Source: Chrysoporthe austroafricana
Taxonomy: Eukaryota; Ascomycota; Sordariomycetes; Diaporthales; Cryphonectriaceae
Assembly: GCA_001051155.2 (NCBI GenBank)
Contig: JYIP02000005.1
Span: 1-64,000 of the forward strand
DNA: 64,000 bases
Reading direction: 5' to 3'
In this document: piece after piece, positions 32,714-42,563 of the stretch
Layout of the letters: every line of letters starts with the position of its first letter
Position numbering within the stretch: the stretch's first letter is position 1
The notes under the pieces: model-generated
What the model saw: only the letters and a program-made list of their open reading frames with translations
Database searches by the model: none
Told to the model about the DNA's origin: nothing
Made by a program: the position numbers and the translations under genes

Positions 32714-34020
32714 GTTGAGCTTAGCTTACGACGATACATGTCAGCCGAACGAGGGGAAGTGCTCGATGATTATCCTTATAGGGCCAGTCGTGCGCCTAAC
32801 TCTCCCGCACTCTCACCACAAGTACGCAATCGCCGACGTGTAATTCCTCATCCGAGGCGAATGTACAACGCGGTGTACAGTAAGCCGGCCGCCAAGGAAG
32901 GGAGGCGGGAGGCGGAGGGGTAGTGTTGCAATGTCCATAGAGGTCATTCCTCCGAAGCTGCCGTATGCAGGGGCCATGCCAAGCTTTTTCAACCCCGGCT
33001 CATGTACAACCCCAGTAATTATGGTATCCACCCTTTAACCCTGTGCCAAGCTTTCTTGAAACTGGCTCATGAACAACCCCAGCCCTTCCATCTGTCCCCA
33101 TGCCACCCAAATGCCGAGGCTTCAAATGCGTTCCCGCGGCAAACGGTGAACTATTGGCCGCCCCCTACCCATGATTCTTGGCTGGGTGAAGTTTTCTTCG
33201 ACCTGACTCAGGGAGTCTGAGGGAGCGAGGCCTGTTTCCGGCATGACCAGCCGCACGACCAGGGACGGGACAGGGGGGGGGTCCGATTCCGCGGCCGGGG
33301 TTGCTGCTCGTGGCGGCAGGGTGCCCCCTGAGTCCTGACAAGCCAAGCCATCCGTGGATGGCAGCATGAAGTGCCTTTGCACCCGTTGATTACCAAGCAC
33401 TGGGCGTCGCCGGAGCACGGACTCTTGGCTGCGGCTTATGGTAGAGCACACCGCGAGATCGCGGAACTGTTGTCAAGTGCCCTAATGCACCCTGGCGACA
33501 CGAGCAGTCGCGAGGCCGCAAGAGCAACTCAAGGATAAGTGCAAAGTGCATGATGACACCGACATATAACTGAGCGGGGCTTCTAGAAGCTATTCGACCG
33601 ACAATGGCCGACGAGAATCTGTGGATCCCTTACGGAAGGTGCCCCAAAACGAAAGCTGCGTCTCGTTACTGCACAATAACCCTCGTTAACTCTAAATGAA
33701 CTGATCTCTCACCCAGTATAGTGCGCGGAATGAAACTTCTCCAAACACGCGGCATCTATTGACTCGTTCAACCTAAATAGAGCTGCTGGGCCAATCATAG
33801 ACTTACACTTCGCTCTCGCCTAAGCATCACACTGATTAGGGAATGCGCATTCGCTACTATAATTGGTAGGTGGTATATTCGGCAGCGAATCGGAGGAGAG
33901 TATGGTGCAGACCGGTCTGTGCTATGAATCATCCGTACATTTCCCGCTAAGCTTGACTCGAGTCGGACCAGGCTACTCCCGCCAGGCCCGCCCCGAGCCG
34001 CTCCTAGTCAACCATAACGA
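32714..34020. other. Regulator upstream region and decayed gene fragments
   Basis: The first few hundred bases should hold the promoter of the Zn2Cys6 gene. Two imperfect 38-bp copies starting GCCAAGCTTT lie at 32,978-33,015 and 33,045-33,082. Around 33,370-33,537 the + strand reads HGLLAAAYGRAHREIAELL, which resembles one ankyrin repeat, without any gene around it. Beyond this I see no intact gene. Confidence 0.5.
33370..33537 (+). pseudogene. Possible ankyrin-repeat fragment
   Basis: A 55-codon open piece contains HGLLAAAYGRAHREIAELLSS, which fits the helix-turn-helix of an ankyrin repeat (xTPLxxAAxxGHxEIxxLL). It is a single unit with no start, no adjacent repeats and no exon context. It is probably a gene fragment; chance resemblance is possible. 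Confidence 0.3.
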
Positions 34021-34031
34021 TTTCCCAGGTC

Positions 34032-35340
34032 TTGCCCCACCCGCGAGAGGGTCTATACCGTTTCGTAAACCAGATTAACGTTCAATATAACATTAGGATC
34101 CCCATTCCCGATCCAACCCTTATTCCTACCGAGAGGAGGGAGATCGAGGACTCTGCCGGGAAGATCTACAGACGCCTCGAGGCCCATTTCTTCACCGGTG
34201 GCCTGGGCACCCTCGACAAGCTCCTGAGCGAATTTGACTACGAGATCAGACGGCTTCGGTCGGGCCCCGTGAAGAACCCGCATGCCGATTCCGGAACCGG
34301 ATAACCGCCTCTCGCTACTAATCTTATGGAAAGGGCGTAGTTTCAAACGGTCTTTGATTGCATTCTCGACAAGATACAGTTAGCTGTACAGGAACCCAGA
34401 TCCTTTGGTAGAACTAGGAATGGGCCTGCTGCCTTTGGACGTTCTTGCGATAAAAAGTCGAACTTTAGCGATAGCCCGAAAGGCATTCAGCCCAAACGGC
34501 AGGCAAACTTTCAGCCCGAAAATGCTAGCAAGAGGTTAAAGGCAAACCCGATTAGGGATTTGATAGCTTTAGCGAGGTCTATAGCTATATCCTTTCGGTT
34601 AATTATCTTTTCTATTTCTAGCCAAGAGTTTATTAAGCAAGGCGCGCTGGATTAGTATCCGCCAATCTATATATAAGTATTCTATTCTCAAGATTTATAC
34701 GTAAACGTATTATTTTCAGCAATATAAAATGCCCTTTTCATATCGTTCTATAAATCTAGCAGCATTTACCCTTATCCAAGCTTTAATATTAAACCCTTAT
34801 ATTTCCTTTTATCAATATTAGCAAATATTCCCGTCCTTGCAGCTAAGAACGCTATATAAAAAACCCTAAAAAGTATTTGGCTAGCATTTTCCCGCTAGCT
34901 ATATGCTGCTTCCTTTCCGGTAATCTGAAAAGTAATTAGAATTGCCCAGAGCTATACTATAAACTTGATAACGATTAATAACCTGCGATATAATACGGAA
35001 TGGACTATACAGAAGGCTTTGCGGAAAGCTCTTTTCCAGCATAGGGCCTTTCGTAATAAGGCCTTCCCAGAGGCTATTAAGGACGTGGTCTGGACTGCTA
35101 GTCTCGACCAGTCTGCTCTCGCGTTCGACTAGCAAGTCGTCTATTCCGCATTACTGGATTTCACTAGGTCGGACCCGAAATTGCGCTTGACAATGCAACC
35201 ATTGAAGCTAGAGCAATCTTATCGGCTGGCGCGTCGCTTTAGAGCTGATCGATTTCTCGAAGCCTCTTACAGCTACGGTTTACTGTTCAGAAGCTCTCCG
35301 AGCCTGCGGCCAGCCCCTAGCTAGATAAGCGAAGTTCTTT
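34032..35340 (+). pseudogene. Probable RNA-dependent RNA polymerase (QDE-1-like) remnant, 5' half
   Basis: Three open pieces on the + strand look like one decayed coding region. The first (about 34,032-34,304) has VQYNIRIPIPDPTLIPTERR and FFTGGLGTLDKLL. The second (about 34,345-34,590) is a polar linker with Arg, Lys and Ser. The third (about 34,980-35,335) has TEWTIQKALRKALFQHRAF and then SYRLARRFRADRFLEA. The last motif resembles the R-RRFGxDRFL segment that starts the catalytic half of cellular RdRPs (QDE-1, SAD-1). The frame is cut by a TAG at 35,130-35,132 (likely from CAG), and sequence between 34,600 and 34,950 is AT-rich and unreadable. The catalytic DbDGD loop is absent. If correct, this is a dead RNA-silencing gene; the call rests on short motifs. 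Confidence 0.4.
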
Positions 35341-35948
35341 TGCTAAGCTAACAAGATTTTGATCGTTTGAGTATCAAAATTGTAACTTGTATAGTAGCTA
35401 AGAAAACGATAATTGCATGCAATAACCAGTAAAACATTTCAATGCGTTCGATATCCAGTTTACGAATACAATATAATAAAATTGCGCTTTTATAATTATA
35501 GTATAGAAAGTTAGCCACTTTCAACCTTATATTTAATATCTAGTTATAAAATCTTATAATAACCTTTAGTTTATAATAGTATTCCTGTAAAGCTAATATA
35601 AGCGGGTCTGCTATTCTTAAAAACACTATATATGCTCCTTATATAGCCCGTAAGGCTAAACGGGGAGGCGAGCGAGGATAAGGCTTTCCTAATAAAGGGG
35701 TTATAAAACGAACGGTAATAGGACAAAAGATATAATAAAAAGGACCCAGAACTATCCCTATATTCTGATCAGAGTAGAACGGATAGCCTGGGCCCTCTCG
35801 AAAGATAGCAAGGCAGAAAATAGATAGGCTGCGAATCAGGATTTTGGAAGGGAAGATATATTGATTTATATCTGGCCATGCGATCCCTTTCCTTTCGAGA
35901 GAACAAAGGGACGGCACGACCTATATATATATATATCTGGAGCCCTTG
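35341..35948. other. AT-rich spacer without recognisable gene
   Basis: The stretch is moderately to strongly AT-rich. The ORF at 35,917-35,639 (minus) has no recognisable family. I see no repeats other than the LTR that follows. Confidence 0.5.
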
Positions 35949-36182
35949 TGTTATAAACTAACGGACGGTTCAGGTTATAGGAACAGAACGGATTGTGGAT
36001 CCGGAAATAACGCAACGCAACCCGGATCTAACATCCGAGGTAAGAAACACCTTATATAAGAGTGGCAGATACTCAAGATTACATAAGCAAGGGTTAAGGT
36101 TAAGAAAGGATTATAATAGATTATAAATCCATTTATAACTACTTATAATCAATATTGATCCAGGACTGAAAAGCTGGATAGT
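35949..36182 (+). repeat. Truncated LTR of Ty3/gypsy family, little RIP
   Basis: It starts TGTTATAAACTAACGGACGG, the best preserved LTR start in the window. At 36,091-36,101 it has GGGTTAAGGTT in the position where other LTRs carry GGGTTAGGGTT. Similarity to other LTRs ends at about CTGGATA (36,182), shortly before the Fot1-like element. Confidence 0.75.
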
Positions 36183-36206
36183 TTACAAATACAAACTTAC
36201 AGTATA

Positions 36207-38066
36207 AGTCGCCCCACCCCCCTTTCGCACCCCCTACCTTTCGCACCCTCTATTTACATATACCAGAAAATCAATACATTATATTCGAACTATTATTCCG
36301 CAACCAGTTAAGCAATTACAACACAGCTCTCCTCACTATCAGATAAATTGACCTCGCCTTCTTCAACGGTACTATTTACAACTCCATTGGACTCAAGTTG
36401 AGTCTTTTTGATAGCCTCAATTCTAGCAAACTTCGAATTTGGACTCAAATCCACCCGCTTCCTCTTCCTTGGCCGTACACCTTCCAACTGTCTCTTCAGG
36501 GTATCAACTTGTAATAGTGCGTAAGCCAATTGGACGTCTTTCTCGTCAAAAGTCTTTGTAATCTTTCTGAAAAGCAATCGTCGAGTTGTAGCAGCCAAAG
36601 TAGGGGTGGTAAATTGACCCAATTGCTGCCGGACATCTTTAGCCTTCCTTGGAGTCATCCACACCTCTGAATCCTTTTGACAGTTGGTTTGCAAGGTAGA
36701 AATAGGCCTATCCAGGCCCTCTTTAGCTGAATCAACTGCCTTTTCAGCCTTTTTCGTAGACCCACTAACAACCAAAGGACTCAAAAGGGACTTTGCACGA
36801 AAGACTGGCCAAAGCCCAGTCGATTTCCACCCAGACTGTATATTTTGGCTTGATAGTCCTTCTAGTCGTGCCAAGCAATAGTTCTCAAGGAAAAGGCGCT
36901 TGCCAGCAATTGTTGAGTCTCCAAATTGGCCAAATTGACTCAGTCGTTTCCGATAGGCTCGCTTTAGTGAGGAAAAGACACCAAGATCAAGAGGCTGAAG
37001 AACGTGTGAAGTATGAAGAGGTAAATAGAGCACTTGTATATTATTTTGGAAGCATTCCCACATAAAGTCGATAGTTGTATAGCTTCCGTGGCCGTCCAGA
37101 ATCAACAATCGAGCCTCAAGAGGGTCCGTTGGTTGTATCTTAGATATAAAGACCTTGCGCAGCCACTCCAAAGCCACCTCGTTATCAGTCCACGCGCTTT
37201 CTGTTGCGTGAAATAGCCAGTTGACAAAGGGGTCCAAATTAAGGGGAAACCACTGTTGCTGGACCGTTTTCCCCTTAAAAAGGACTAAGGGGGGAAGTGA
37301 AGAGCCAGTTGCTGAGATACACTCAATAAAGGAAGTCCAAGTTCGAGATCCAGAGTCTTTCTTTTGGATTGATCGACTTTCAGCCTTTCCAAGGACTAAG
37401 CCGTTGTCCCCCATGCCCTCAATTATACCTGCTTCATCCATATTCCACCTATTAGCTAGTTTGATTTGCTTAATTGCAGGCAAGTCCAAATAGCGGAACC
37501 AAGGCCGGATTACCTCGATAGTTGCTCCATTAACCCGGTTTGAATTAATCCGTTTACTCCTCTGAGTAATAACTGAAGGATTCCTCTTCAGAAATCCCTT
37601 TACCCAGTTCTTTCCGAGAGGTTGCAGGTCGCCCTTAGTCTTCAGGATCCTCTCAACAAAAAGACGGAGTTCAAAATGGCTTGGTAGACGACCCAAATCA
37701 GCCTGAGAGTGTACCCATTTAACTAGATAGGCTTCCTGGGCAATAGAGAGTCGTTGAAGAGATTCCGAGCCAAGTTGACGAGGTTGTGTACCTTTTAGAC
37801 GATAGCGAAGAGTAGACTTTGGGACGCCCCATTCTTTTGAGGTGGATGTAACTGACTGGCCTTTTTTAACAGCTTCAATGGCCGCAAGGATCTCATATTC
37901 AGAGTATGGCTTCATTAGAAGGTAAAGAGAGAATGTGAAAAAAAATCAAGTTGCTAGGACGTAATTTGATAAAGTAGCAATATATTTAAGTAAGAGTGTT
38001 GAAATTAGGGTGGATCTCAACAGGGGGTGCGAAAGGTAAGGGGTGCGAAAGGGGGGTGGGGCGACT
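36207..38066 (-). mobile_element. Complete Fot1/pogo-type DNA transposon
   Basis: This 1,860-bp element has inverted terminal repeats of about 44 bp that begin AGTCGCCCCACCCCCCTTTC at both ends, with a few mismatches. TA is duplicated at 36,205-36,206 and 38,067-38,068. The TIRs contain two copies of CTTTCGCACCCC. Size, TIR length, TA target and a single long transposase gene all match Fot1-type elements of fungi. It shows no RIP damage although it sits between RIP-affected repeats, so it arrived recently or is single-copy. Confidence 0.93.
36308..37915 (-). CDS. Fot1/pogo-family transposase (DDE superfamily 1, CENP-B-type HTH), intact
   Basis: The 535-aa protein is encoded by one uninterrupted frame from ATG to stop. 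The N-terminus (about 1-50) is a helix-turn-helix of the Psq/CENP-B type, followed by a second CENPB-type DNA-binding domain to about residue 125. The catalytic triad is D160 (NMDEAG), D274 (LILDGHGSY) and D310 (LQPLDLGVF), with 35 residues between the last two, the DD35D spacing of Fot1. The C-terminal part is basic (RPRKRKR) with an acidic tail. Length is close to Fot1 transposase (about 540 aa). All catalytic residues are present, so the protein may be active. It lies wholly within the TIR-bounded element. Confidence 0.95.
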   Translation of the reverse strand: MKPYSEYEILAAIEAVKKGQSVTSTSKEWGVPKSTLRYRLKGTQPRQLGSESLQRLSIAQEAYLVKWVHSQADLGRLPSHFELRLFVERILKTKGDLQPLGKNWVKGFLKRNPSVITQRSKRINSNRVNGATIEVIRPWFRYLDLPAIKQIKLANRWNMDEAGIIEGMGDNGLVLGKAESRSIQKKDSGSRTWTSFIECISATGSSLPPLVLFKGKTVQQQWFPLNLDPFVNWLFHATESAWTDNEVALEWLRKVFISKIQPTDPLEARLLILDGHGSYTTIDFMWECFQNNIQVLYLPLHTSHVLQPLDLGVFSSLKRAYRKRLSQFGQFGDSTIAGKRLFLENYCLARLEGLSSQNIQSGWKSTGLWPVFRAKSLLSPLVVSGSTKKAEKAVDSAKEGLDRPISTLQTNCQKDSEVWMTPRKAKDVRQQLGQFTTPTLAATTRRLLFRKITKTFDEKDVQLAYALLQVDTLKRQLEGVRPRKRKRVDLSPNSKFARIEAIKKTQLESNGVVNSTVEEGEVNLSDSEESCVVIA

Positions 38067-38068
38067 TA

Positions 38069-38839
38069 CTACAAAGCGTTACCAAACAATATTCAGTCTT
38101 GAACAGCGGAATAGAAAGTTAACAGAATTAAGCAAATTCAGAAAGAAATTCAAATAGAACTTGCATTTATGCAAACTAAATATGCGAACTAACGAAGAGT
38201 TAAAGAACCAACTTTTAAAGAGAAGGATACAGCCTACCTTCTTCGGAAAAATATTAAAACGAAACGATTAAGCAACAAACTCGACTACAAAAGAATTGAA
38301 CTATTCAAAATCAGCAAAAAACTCTCGAACGTCAACTACGAACTTAAGCTACCAAAAGAAATAAAGATACACTCAGTATTCCACATATTACATTTTAAAA
38401 GCTTTTGTTTAGTGTAGTTAAGTATACACTAATTGTATAATACGAAAATATAATATCTTTTTAAACTTTTATTCTTTTTGTTAGCGGACGAATTCAATTC
38501 CGCGACGAGCTACAGCAAACTATTGCAGCACTGCAAATTCGCATTTAGGAATTCGATAACAAAGAATATATTTACATCAAAATATACAAAATAGATAAGC
38601 CGGTGGCCTACAACGGCACCAAAGGAATGTTACAACCCATCCAACATATAGTTAGAAAACAGGCCAACAAGGCCATGCAGGAACCCCGCAGGCAATCCAA
38701 GGGCATGAGGATTACGTAACTCAGAGTTAGGGTTGGAATCATGCCTATAAGGAATAGCAATATAGGCCAACGACTAACAGTATGCCTATAGTTTGAGGGC
38801 CGAAATTGAACTCGATCGATTGTTAGCCACACTGCCCTG
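38069..38839 (+). pseudogene. Ty3/gypsy fragments: integrase C-terminus and gag start
   Basis: At about 38,150-38,400 the + strand reads ELFKISKKLSNVNYELKL and IHSVFHILHFKSF, the C-terminal (GPF/Y-type) end of a gypsy integrase. At about 38,490-38,640 it reads FRDELQQTIAALQIRI and VAYNGTKGMLQP, which resembles the N-terminal part of a gypsy gag. The order is not that of one element, so these are rearranged pieces. Stops interrupt both. Confidence 0.55.
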
Positions 38840-41284
38840 CTAGACGCTCGCCGGCTCCCCCAACTGCATCCTATACTCGGGCGTCGCAGTGATGTCGACA
38901 CTGTACTGCGTCTTCCAGAGATGCGGCGACGTGTCGAACTTGGACAAGACTGGCGCTCTTGCTGCCTCCCGCTGTTCATATCTTGAACCCGTGTCGTTAT
39001 AGTGGCTGAACATTGTGGAAGCATCTACAGCACTGGCATGGTGGCCGGAGTATCTCTGCAGTGTATCCTCCAGCATCTGCTCAGCGATTCGCGGCGGTAT
39101 GTCGGTGAAGCGATCGATATACCTTGTACGGGTGAAACGAGGTTGTTGACTTCGTGCCTGCAGCGAACGCTGGCTAAGCTGTCTGTACTCATTGACCGCC
39201 ATCAGTCCTCCAAGCCGTGCGAGCACGGCTTCTCGCCTCTGTACATGACTGCCCTGCTCGAACAACTCCAGGTAACGTTCACGATCGCCGTGTGTGTGCT
39301 TCCGAATGAGCTTCAGGTAAGCATAATCTCTGGCCCAAGCCACCCCATGCGACGAAAGATCCCTGACCTCCCGCCTGAACTGCTCGTCAGTGCCTGTATA
39401 CTTGGTGAGGTACTCGTGTCTGATGTGCGCCATGGGATTCTTCACGCCGGCTGCCTTTAGCACAGCTTTGAGCACGTTGACGTAAGCATTGGACGCCGCA
39501 AGCTGTGCTGCTGCATCTTCGGAGTTGGTACTGAGCCACCTGACCCCGATATGGCTGGTAGAGCCGTCCTTGTTAATTTGGGTAATGCCATGGCCGCCAT
39601 AGCCGCACTCCCTGACAGGTGCTATCTGGTTCCCGCGGAGAAAGTGGCGCCCAGTCGTGTACTCGGCCTGGCCCTCGACCACCTTGCGAACGCCATGAAT
39701 GCAGGCATTGACCGTGTCCGCCGACTTTGTGAGCATCAGGGCCGAGCAGACCATGTCCCAACCGTCCTTGTCACTGTCGCTGAAGGGCCGGGACAAGTGC
39801 GTGACGACGCCACTCATGACGCCCATGGCGAGTGCGGCAAAGACTGGCGGAGTAGCCGCGGCCAGGCACAGCTGGGCTTCGGCGCTGGCCTCCATGGCAG
39901 CTCTGTTGGAACCGTGCACCTGCCTGTACTGGCAGCTCGTGACATTATGCAGGATGCTGTCCTGGAAGCTCCAGCCAGCTCTTCCCCTGCAGATGATGGG
40001 AAAGTCCTGTTCCATGTCTTCGAGCAGCTTCGCCGAGTCGGCCTCGAAGCCTTGGCCATTCCAGAGTCTCTTGTAGCCCTCATGTAGCAGCGTGCCGAGA
40101 TTGAGGTACGATTGCGGATCGTGCGGCCGCTCATGCACATCAGCCATGCCATGGTAGTAGAGCAGGATGCGCTGGGCCGCGGCCCGCTTCTTGGATACCT
40201 CCTCGGGGTGCCATCCGAGGGCGTACGCGATGTTGGCTTGCAGGAGCTCCCGAGCCTCAGAGGGCGTGTCACTGTCTGGCTGCAGCGTAGATGCCCAGAG
40301 CCCCATCGTGGAACCATAATGTCGAGGGAACAGGCTCATTCCAGGCGGCACCTCCATGCGGATAGGCGGGATATATCCCTCGCGGCTCTGGACAGTTATC
40401 TGACCCATGAAGGTGCTCGCTGGGTTGATCGCAACGCCTCCTGGTGCACTCTTATCCACAATGATGTGTTTGGCGTCTGTCAGGAGTTTTGCCACGTAGT
40501 CGGCCCCGTAGAGCCCGGCTCCGTGGACGAGCACGTCCAGGTCCTGCTTGAGACGGCCGTCGACCCAGAGATTGTTCTTCTTGTAGAATGGGCGCAAGTT
40601 TTGATCATCAATGGTTTTGTCGAAGACATTGACAGCCGGGCTGATGGATTGCATGTTGGTGGTGCCATGGGCAAGGTTGATCTCGTCACATATGTCCTCG
40701 ACGACTTCTTCGTCCTTCAGGTACGTGATGGATGGCACTTCAACGTTGACGTCGAGAGTCTCTGCCCCGAAGAGAAATTGCACGGACATGAGGTCGGGAA
40801 TCTTCGTCTTGACAAAGACAAGCACATCATCGAGCTGCTTCTGGGCCGCGATCCCACGCACAGCACGGGTGGTGCACGCTCGCGTTGTGTCAACCATGCC
40901 ATGGACAGTTGCGTGATGGACTAGGGCCGCCGCGGGAACGCTTTCCATTTCGAGTTCCGCTGCGTGCTTTGCAGGGTTGCCAATGGCCTCTCTCAAGGCC
41001 TCCGACGCAGACAGCGTAGTTCTGGGCCAGTCTGGATCGTCGAGCCTCGGAATGTCGATCTGACGTGCCACCGCACCATTGAGCGTGACAGCGCCCTTGA
41101 AGGCATTGCCTAGGGTGCGGTCTTCCGCGGTCTGTTTGTCGATCAATGTCAGGTCAAGCCTGAGACCTTCGAGGTGATTGTGCTTGATGGCACGAAGTTG
41201 GGACGCGTAAGCTGTGACAACTGCTGCTGTTGCTCTGGCCTCTGTTGTGCCGCGAGGGCCAGCACCGGAAATAATGATGTGCAT
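38840..41284 (-). CDS. Large intronless protein with two dinucleotide-binding motifs, function unknown
   Basis: The 814-aa protein starts from the ATG at 41,284; the open frame extends nine codons further to a TTG, which I did not use. The N-terminus HIIISGAGPRGTTEARA (2-18) is a beta-strand plus GxGxxG loop like that of FAD/NAD(P)-binding proteins of the GAGPRG type. A second GxGxxG, VLVHGAGLYGADYVAKLL, lies at 251-268. The middle and C-terminal parts, rich in Ala, His and Arg, match nothing I recognise. No signal peptide or clear membrane segment is visible. GC content and codon use match the cluster genes. It stands alone, with a Fot1 element and retroelement debris on one side and nested gypsy copies on the other. 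An oxidoreductase is likely; horizontal origin is possible but untested. The long + strand ORFs inside it are shadows. Confidence 0.75.
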   Translation of the reverse strand: MHIIISGAGPRGTTEARATAAVVTAYASQLRAIKHNHLEGLRLDLTLIDKQTAEDRTLGNAFKGAVTLNGAVARQIDIPRLDDPDWPRTTLSASEALREAIGNPAKHAAELEMESVPAAALVHHATVHGMVDTTRACTTRAVRGIAAQKQLDDVLVFVKTKIPDLMSVQFLFGAETLDVNVEVPSITYLKDEEVVEDICDEINLAHGTTNMQSISPAVNVFDKTIDDQNLRPFYKKNNLWVDGRLKQDLDVLVHGAGLYGADYVAKLLTDAKHIIVDKSAPGGVAINPASTFMGQITVQSREGYIPPIRMEVPPGMSLFPRHYGSTMGLWASTLQPDSDTPSEARELLQANIAYALGWHPEEVSKKRAAAQRILLYYHGMADVHERPHDPQSYLNLGTLLHEGYKRLWNGQGFEADSAKLLEDMEQDFPIICRGRAGWSFQDSILHNVTSCQYRQVHGSNRAAMEASAEAQLCLAAATPPVFAALAMGVMSGVVTHLSRPFSDSDKDGWDMVCSALMLTKSADTVNACIHGVRKVVEGQAEYTTGRHFLRGNQIAPVRECGYGGHGITQINKDGSTSHIGVRWLSTNSEDAAAQLAASNAYVNVLKAVLKAAGVKNPMAHIRHEYLTKYTGTDEQFRREVRDLSSHGVAWARDYAYLKLIRKHTHGDRERYLELFEQGSHVQRREAVLARLGGLMAVNEYRQLSQRSLQARSQQPRFTRTRYIDRFTDIPPRIAEQMLEDTLQRYSGHHASAVDASTMFSHYNDTGSRYEQREAARAPVLSKFDTSPHLWKTQYSVDITATPEYRMQLGEPASV

Positions 41285-42099
41285 GTCGACCTTGTTGGTG
41301 TTGAAGTGCAATTGTAATGAGCGTTGCTTGTTGGTGATTCTGATCTGGCTTGAGCATACATCGATTGCATCCGACAGGCATGCGTCGTTTTATAGCCCGC
41401 TGGACCGGTCACTTTCACCGTCAAGTTTGTCTGGATGCCCCTTCTGTCTGGGTAATGATGCACGCCAAAATGACTTGACGGAAAGTTTTACTCTCCGAAG
41501 TGTTCCTATGATCCCTTGCAGTGAGAGACGGAGTCCCGACGCAGGGTTCGGTCAGAGGTTGCTACGAATGTCGTTGTTTGACAAAACGCTCGGTTCACCC
41601 ATGGAGGCTACAGCCTTCTCATACCCTCTGCCTTGTGTACTGCACCCCAGTCTCTTGTGCCTACTGGCATCTTCACGGTACGGGAAAATCTTCTTGCTTG
41701 TCAGCCAAACACATGCCGGGTACTAGTGAAGTCTACTAACCTATACAGGATTGCGATGTGTCCACCCCGTGTGTCATCCTTTGTGGTCTACATCCCCACA
41801 AGCAGTTTTCACAAAGCATAATCGCGCTTTTTCAGATAGCATCAGTTTTACACTTAAACATCCATCTGACTCGGTCGATATTGGCCCATATAAGTTCAAC
41901 TTGGCGCTCGGCCGATATTAAGACCAGTGTGTCCATCAACCAAGTAAATCAAAATTTGGGCCCCTTACTTGGTTGATATTGGTTGACTACTAAACCCAAT
42001 CGGGAAATTTCTATGGTAATCAGGTACCTACTGTATAGAGACTCGGCGAGAATTTTGACCGCAAAATTGTCCTTCGGACAGAATAAATTAATACTATAG
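41285..42099. other. Upstream region of the unknown oxidoreductase-like gene
   Basis: It should hold the promoter. An inverted repeat, ATCAACCAAGTAA with TTACTTGGTTGAT about 20 bp apart, lies at 41,936-41,980. The motif GATATTGG/GATATTAAG recurs around it (41,875-41,990). No gene is recognisable. Confidence 0.5.
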
Positions 42100-42563
42100 T
42101 GTTATGAACCAACGAACGGTTCAGGTTATAGGAACAGGCCGGATCAGTGGATCCAAGACCAACGTGGCACGGATCTAACATCCGAGACAAGAACCACCCT
42201 TATGTAAGAACGCTCAGGCCTCCAGGATTACATAATCAAGGGTTAGGGTTAAGGAAAGATCATAATGGGTTATAAATCCATTTATAATTACTTATAATCA
42301 ATATCGATCCAGGACTGAAGAGCTGGATATATAAGATTAGACTTTTCTTATTGTTAAATAGATTTTATAAATTGCTTTTCAATTATCAATTTAAATATTA
42401 ATTCTATTATAATTGGTATCCAATACGGATAATAAATATTTAGCGAATTCAAATACCTTTAGAATTGTATTTCCGTATATAAGTAAATTATATTGCATAT
42501 TACTTTTGCTTAATATAAACCTTTAATGTATTAAGTATTTATATTATTTGGGAATTTATTATA
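42100..42563 (+). repeat. 5' LTR of gypsy copy 0, little RIP
   Basis: It starts TGTTATGAACCAACGAACGG and ends near TTTATTATA (464 bp). The telomere-like box GGGTTAGGGTT is at 42,240-42,250, 140 bp in. The following 123 bp (42,564-42,686) are untranslated leader, cut off by the next LTR. Its first 230 bp keep normal base composition, unlike the elements inserted in it. Confidence 0.75.

Noticed and set aside
32098..32739. Separate 213-codon protein covering regulator exon 2
   Set aside because: Its upstream half reads exon 1 and intron 1 in the wrong frame. Only 32,102-32,441 belongs to the regulator.
40112..40924. 270-codon + strand ORF and similar ORFs opposite the unknown gene
   Set aside because: These are antisense shadows of a GC-rich coding frame; they show no protein motifs.
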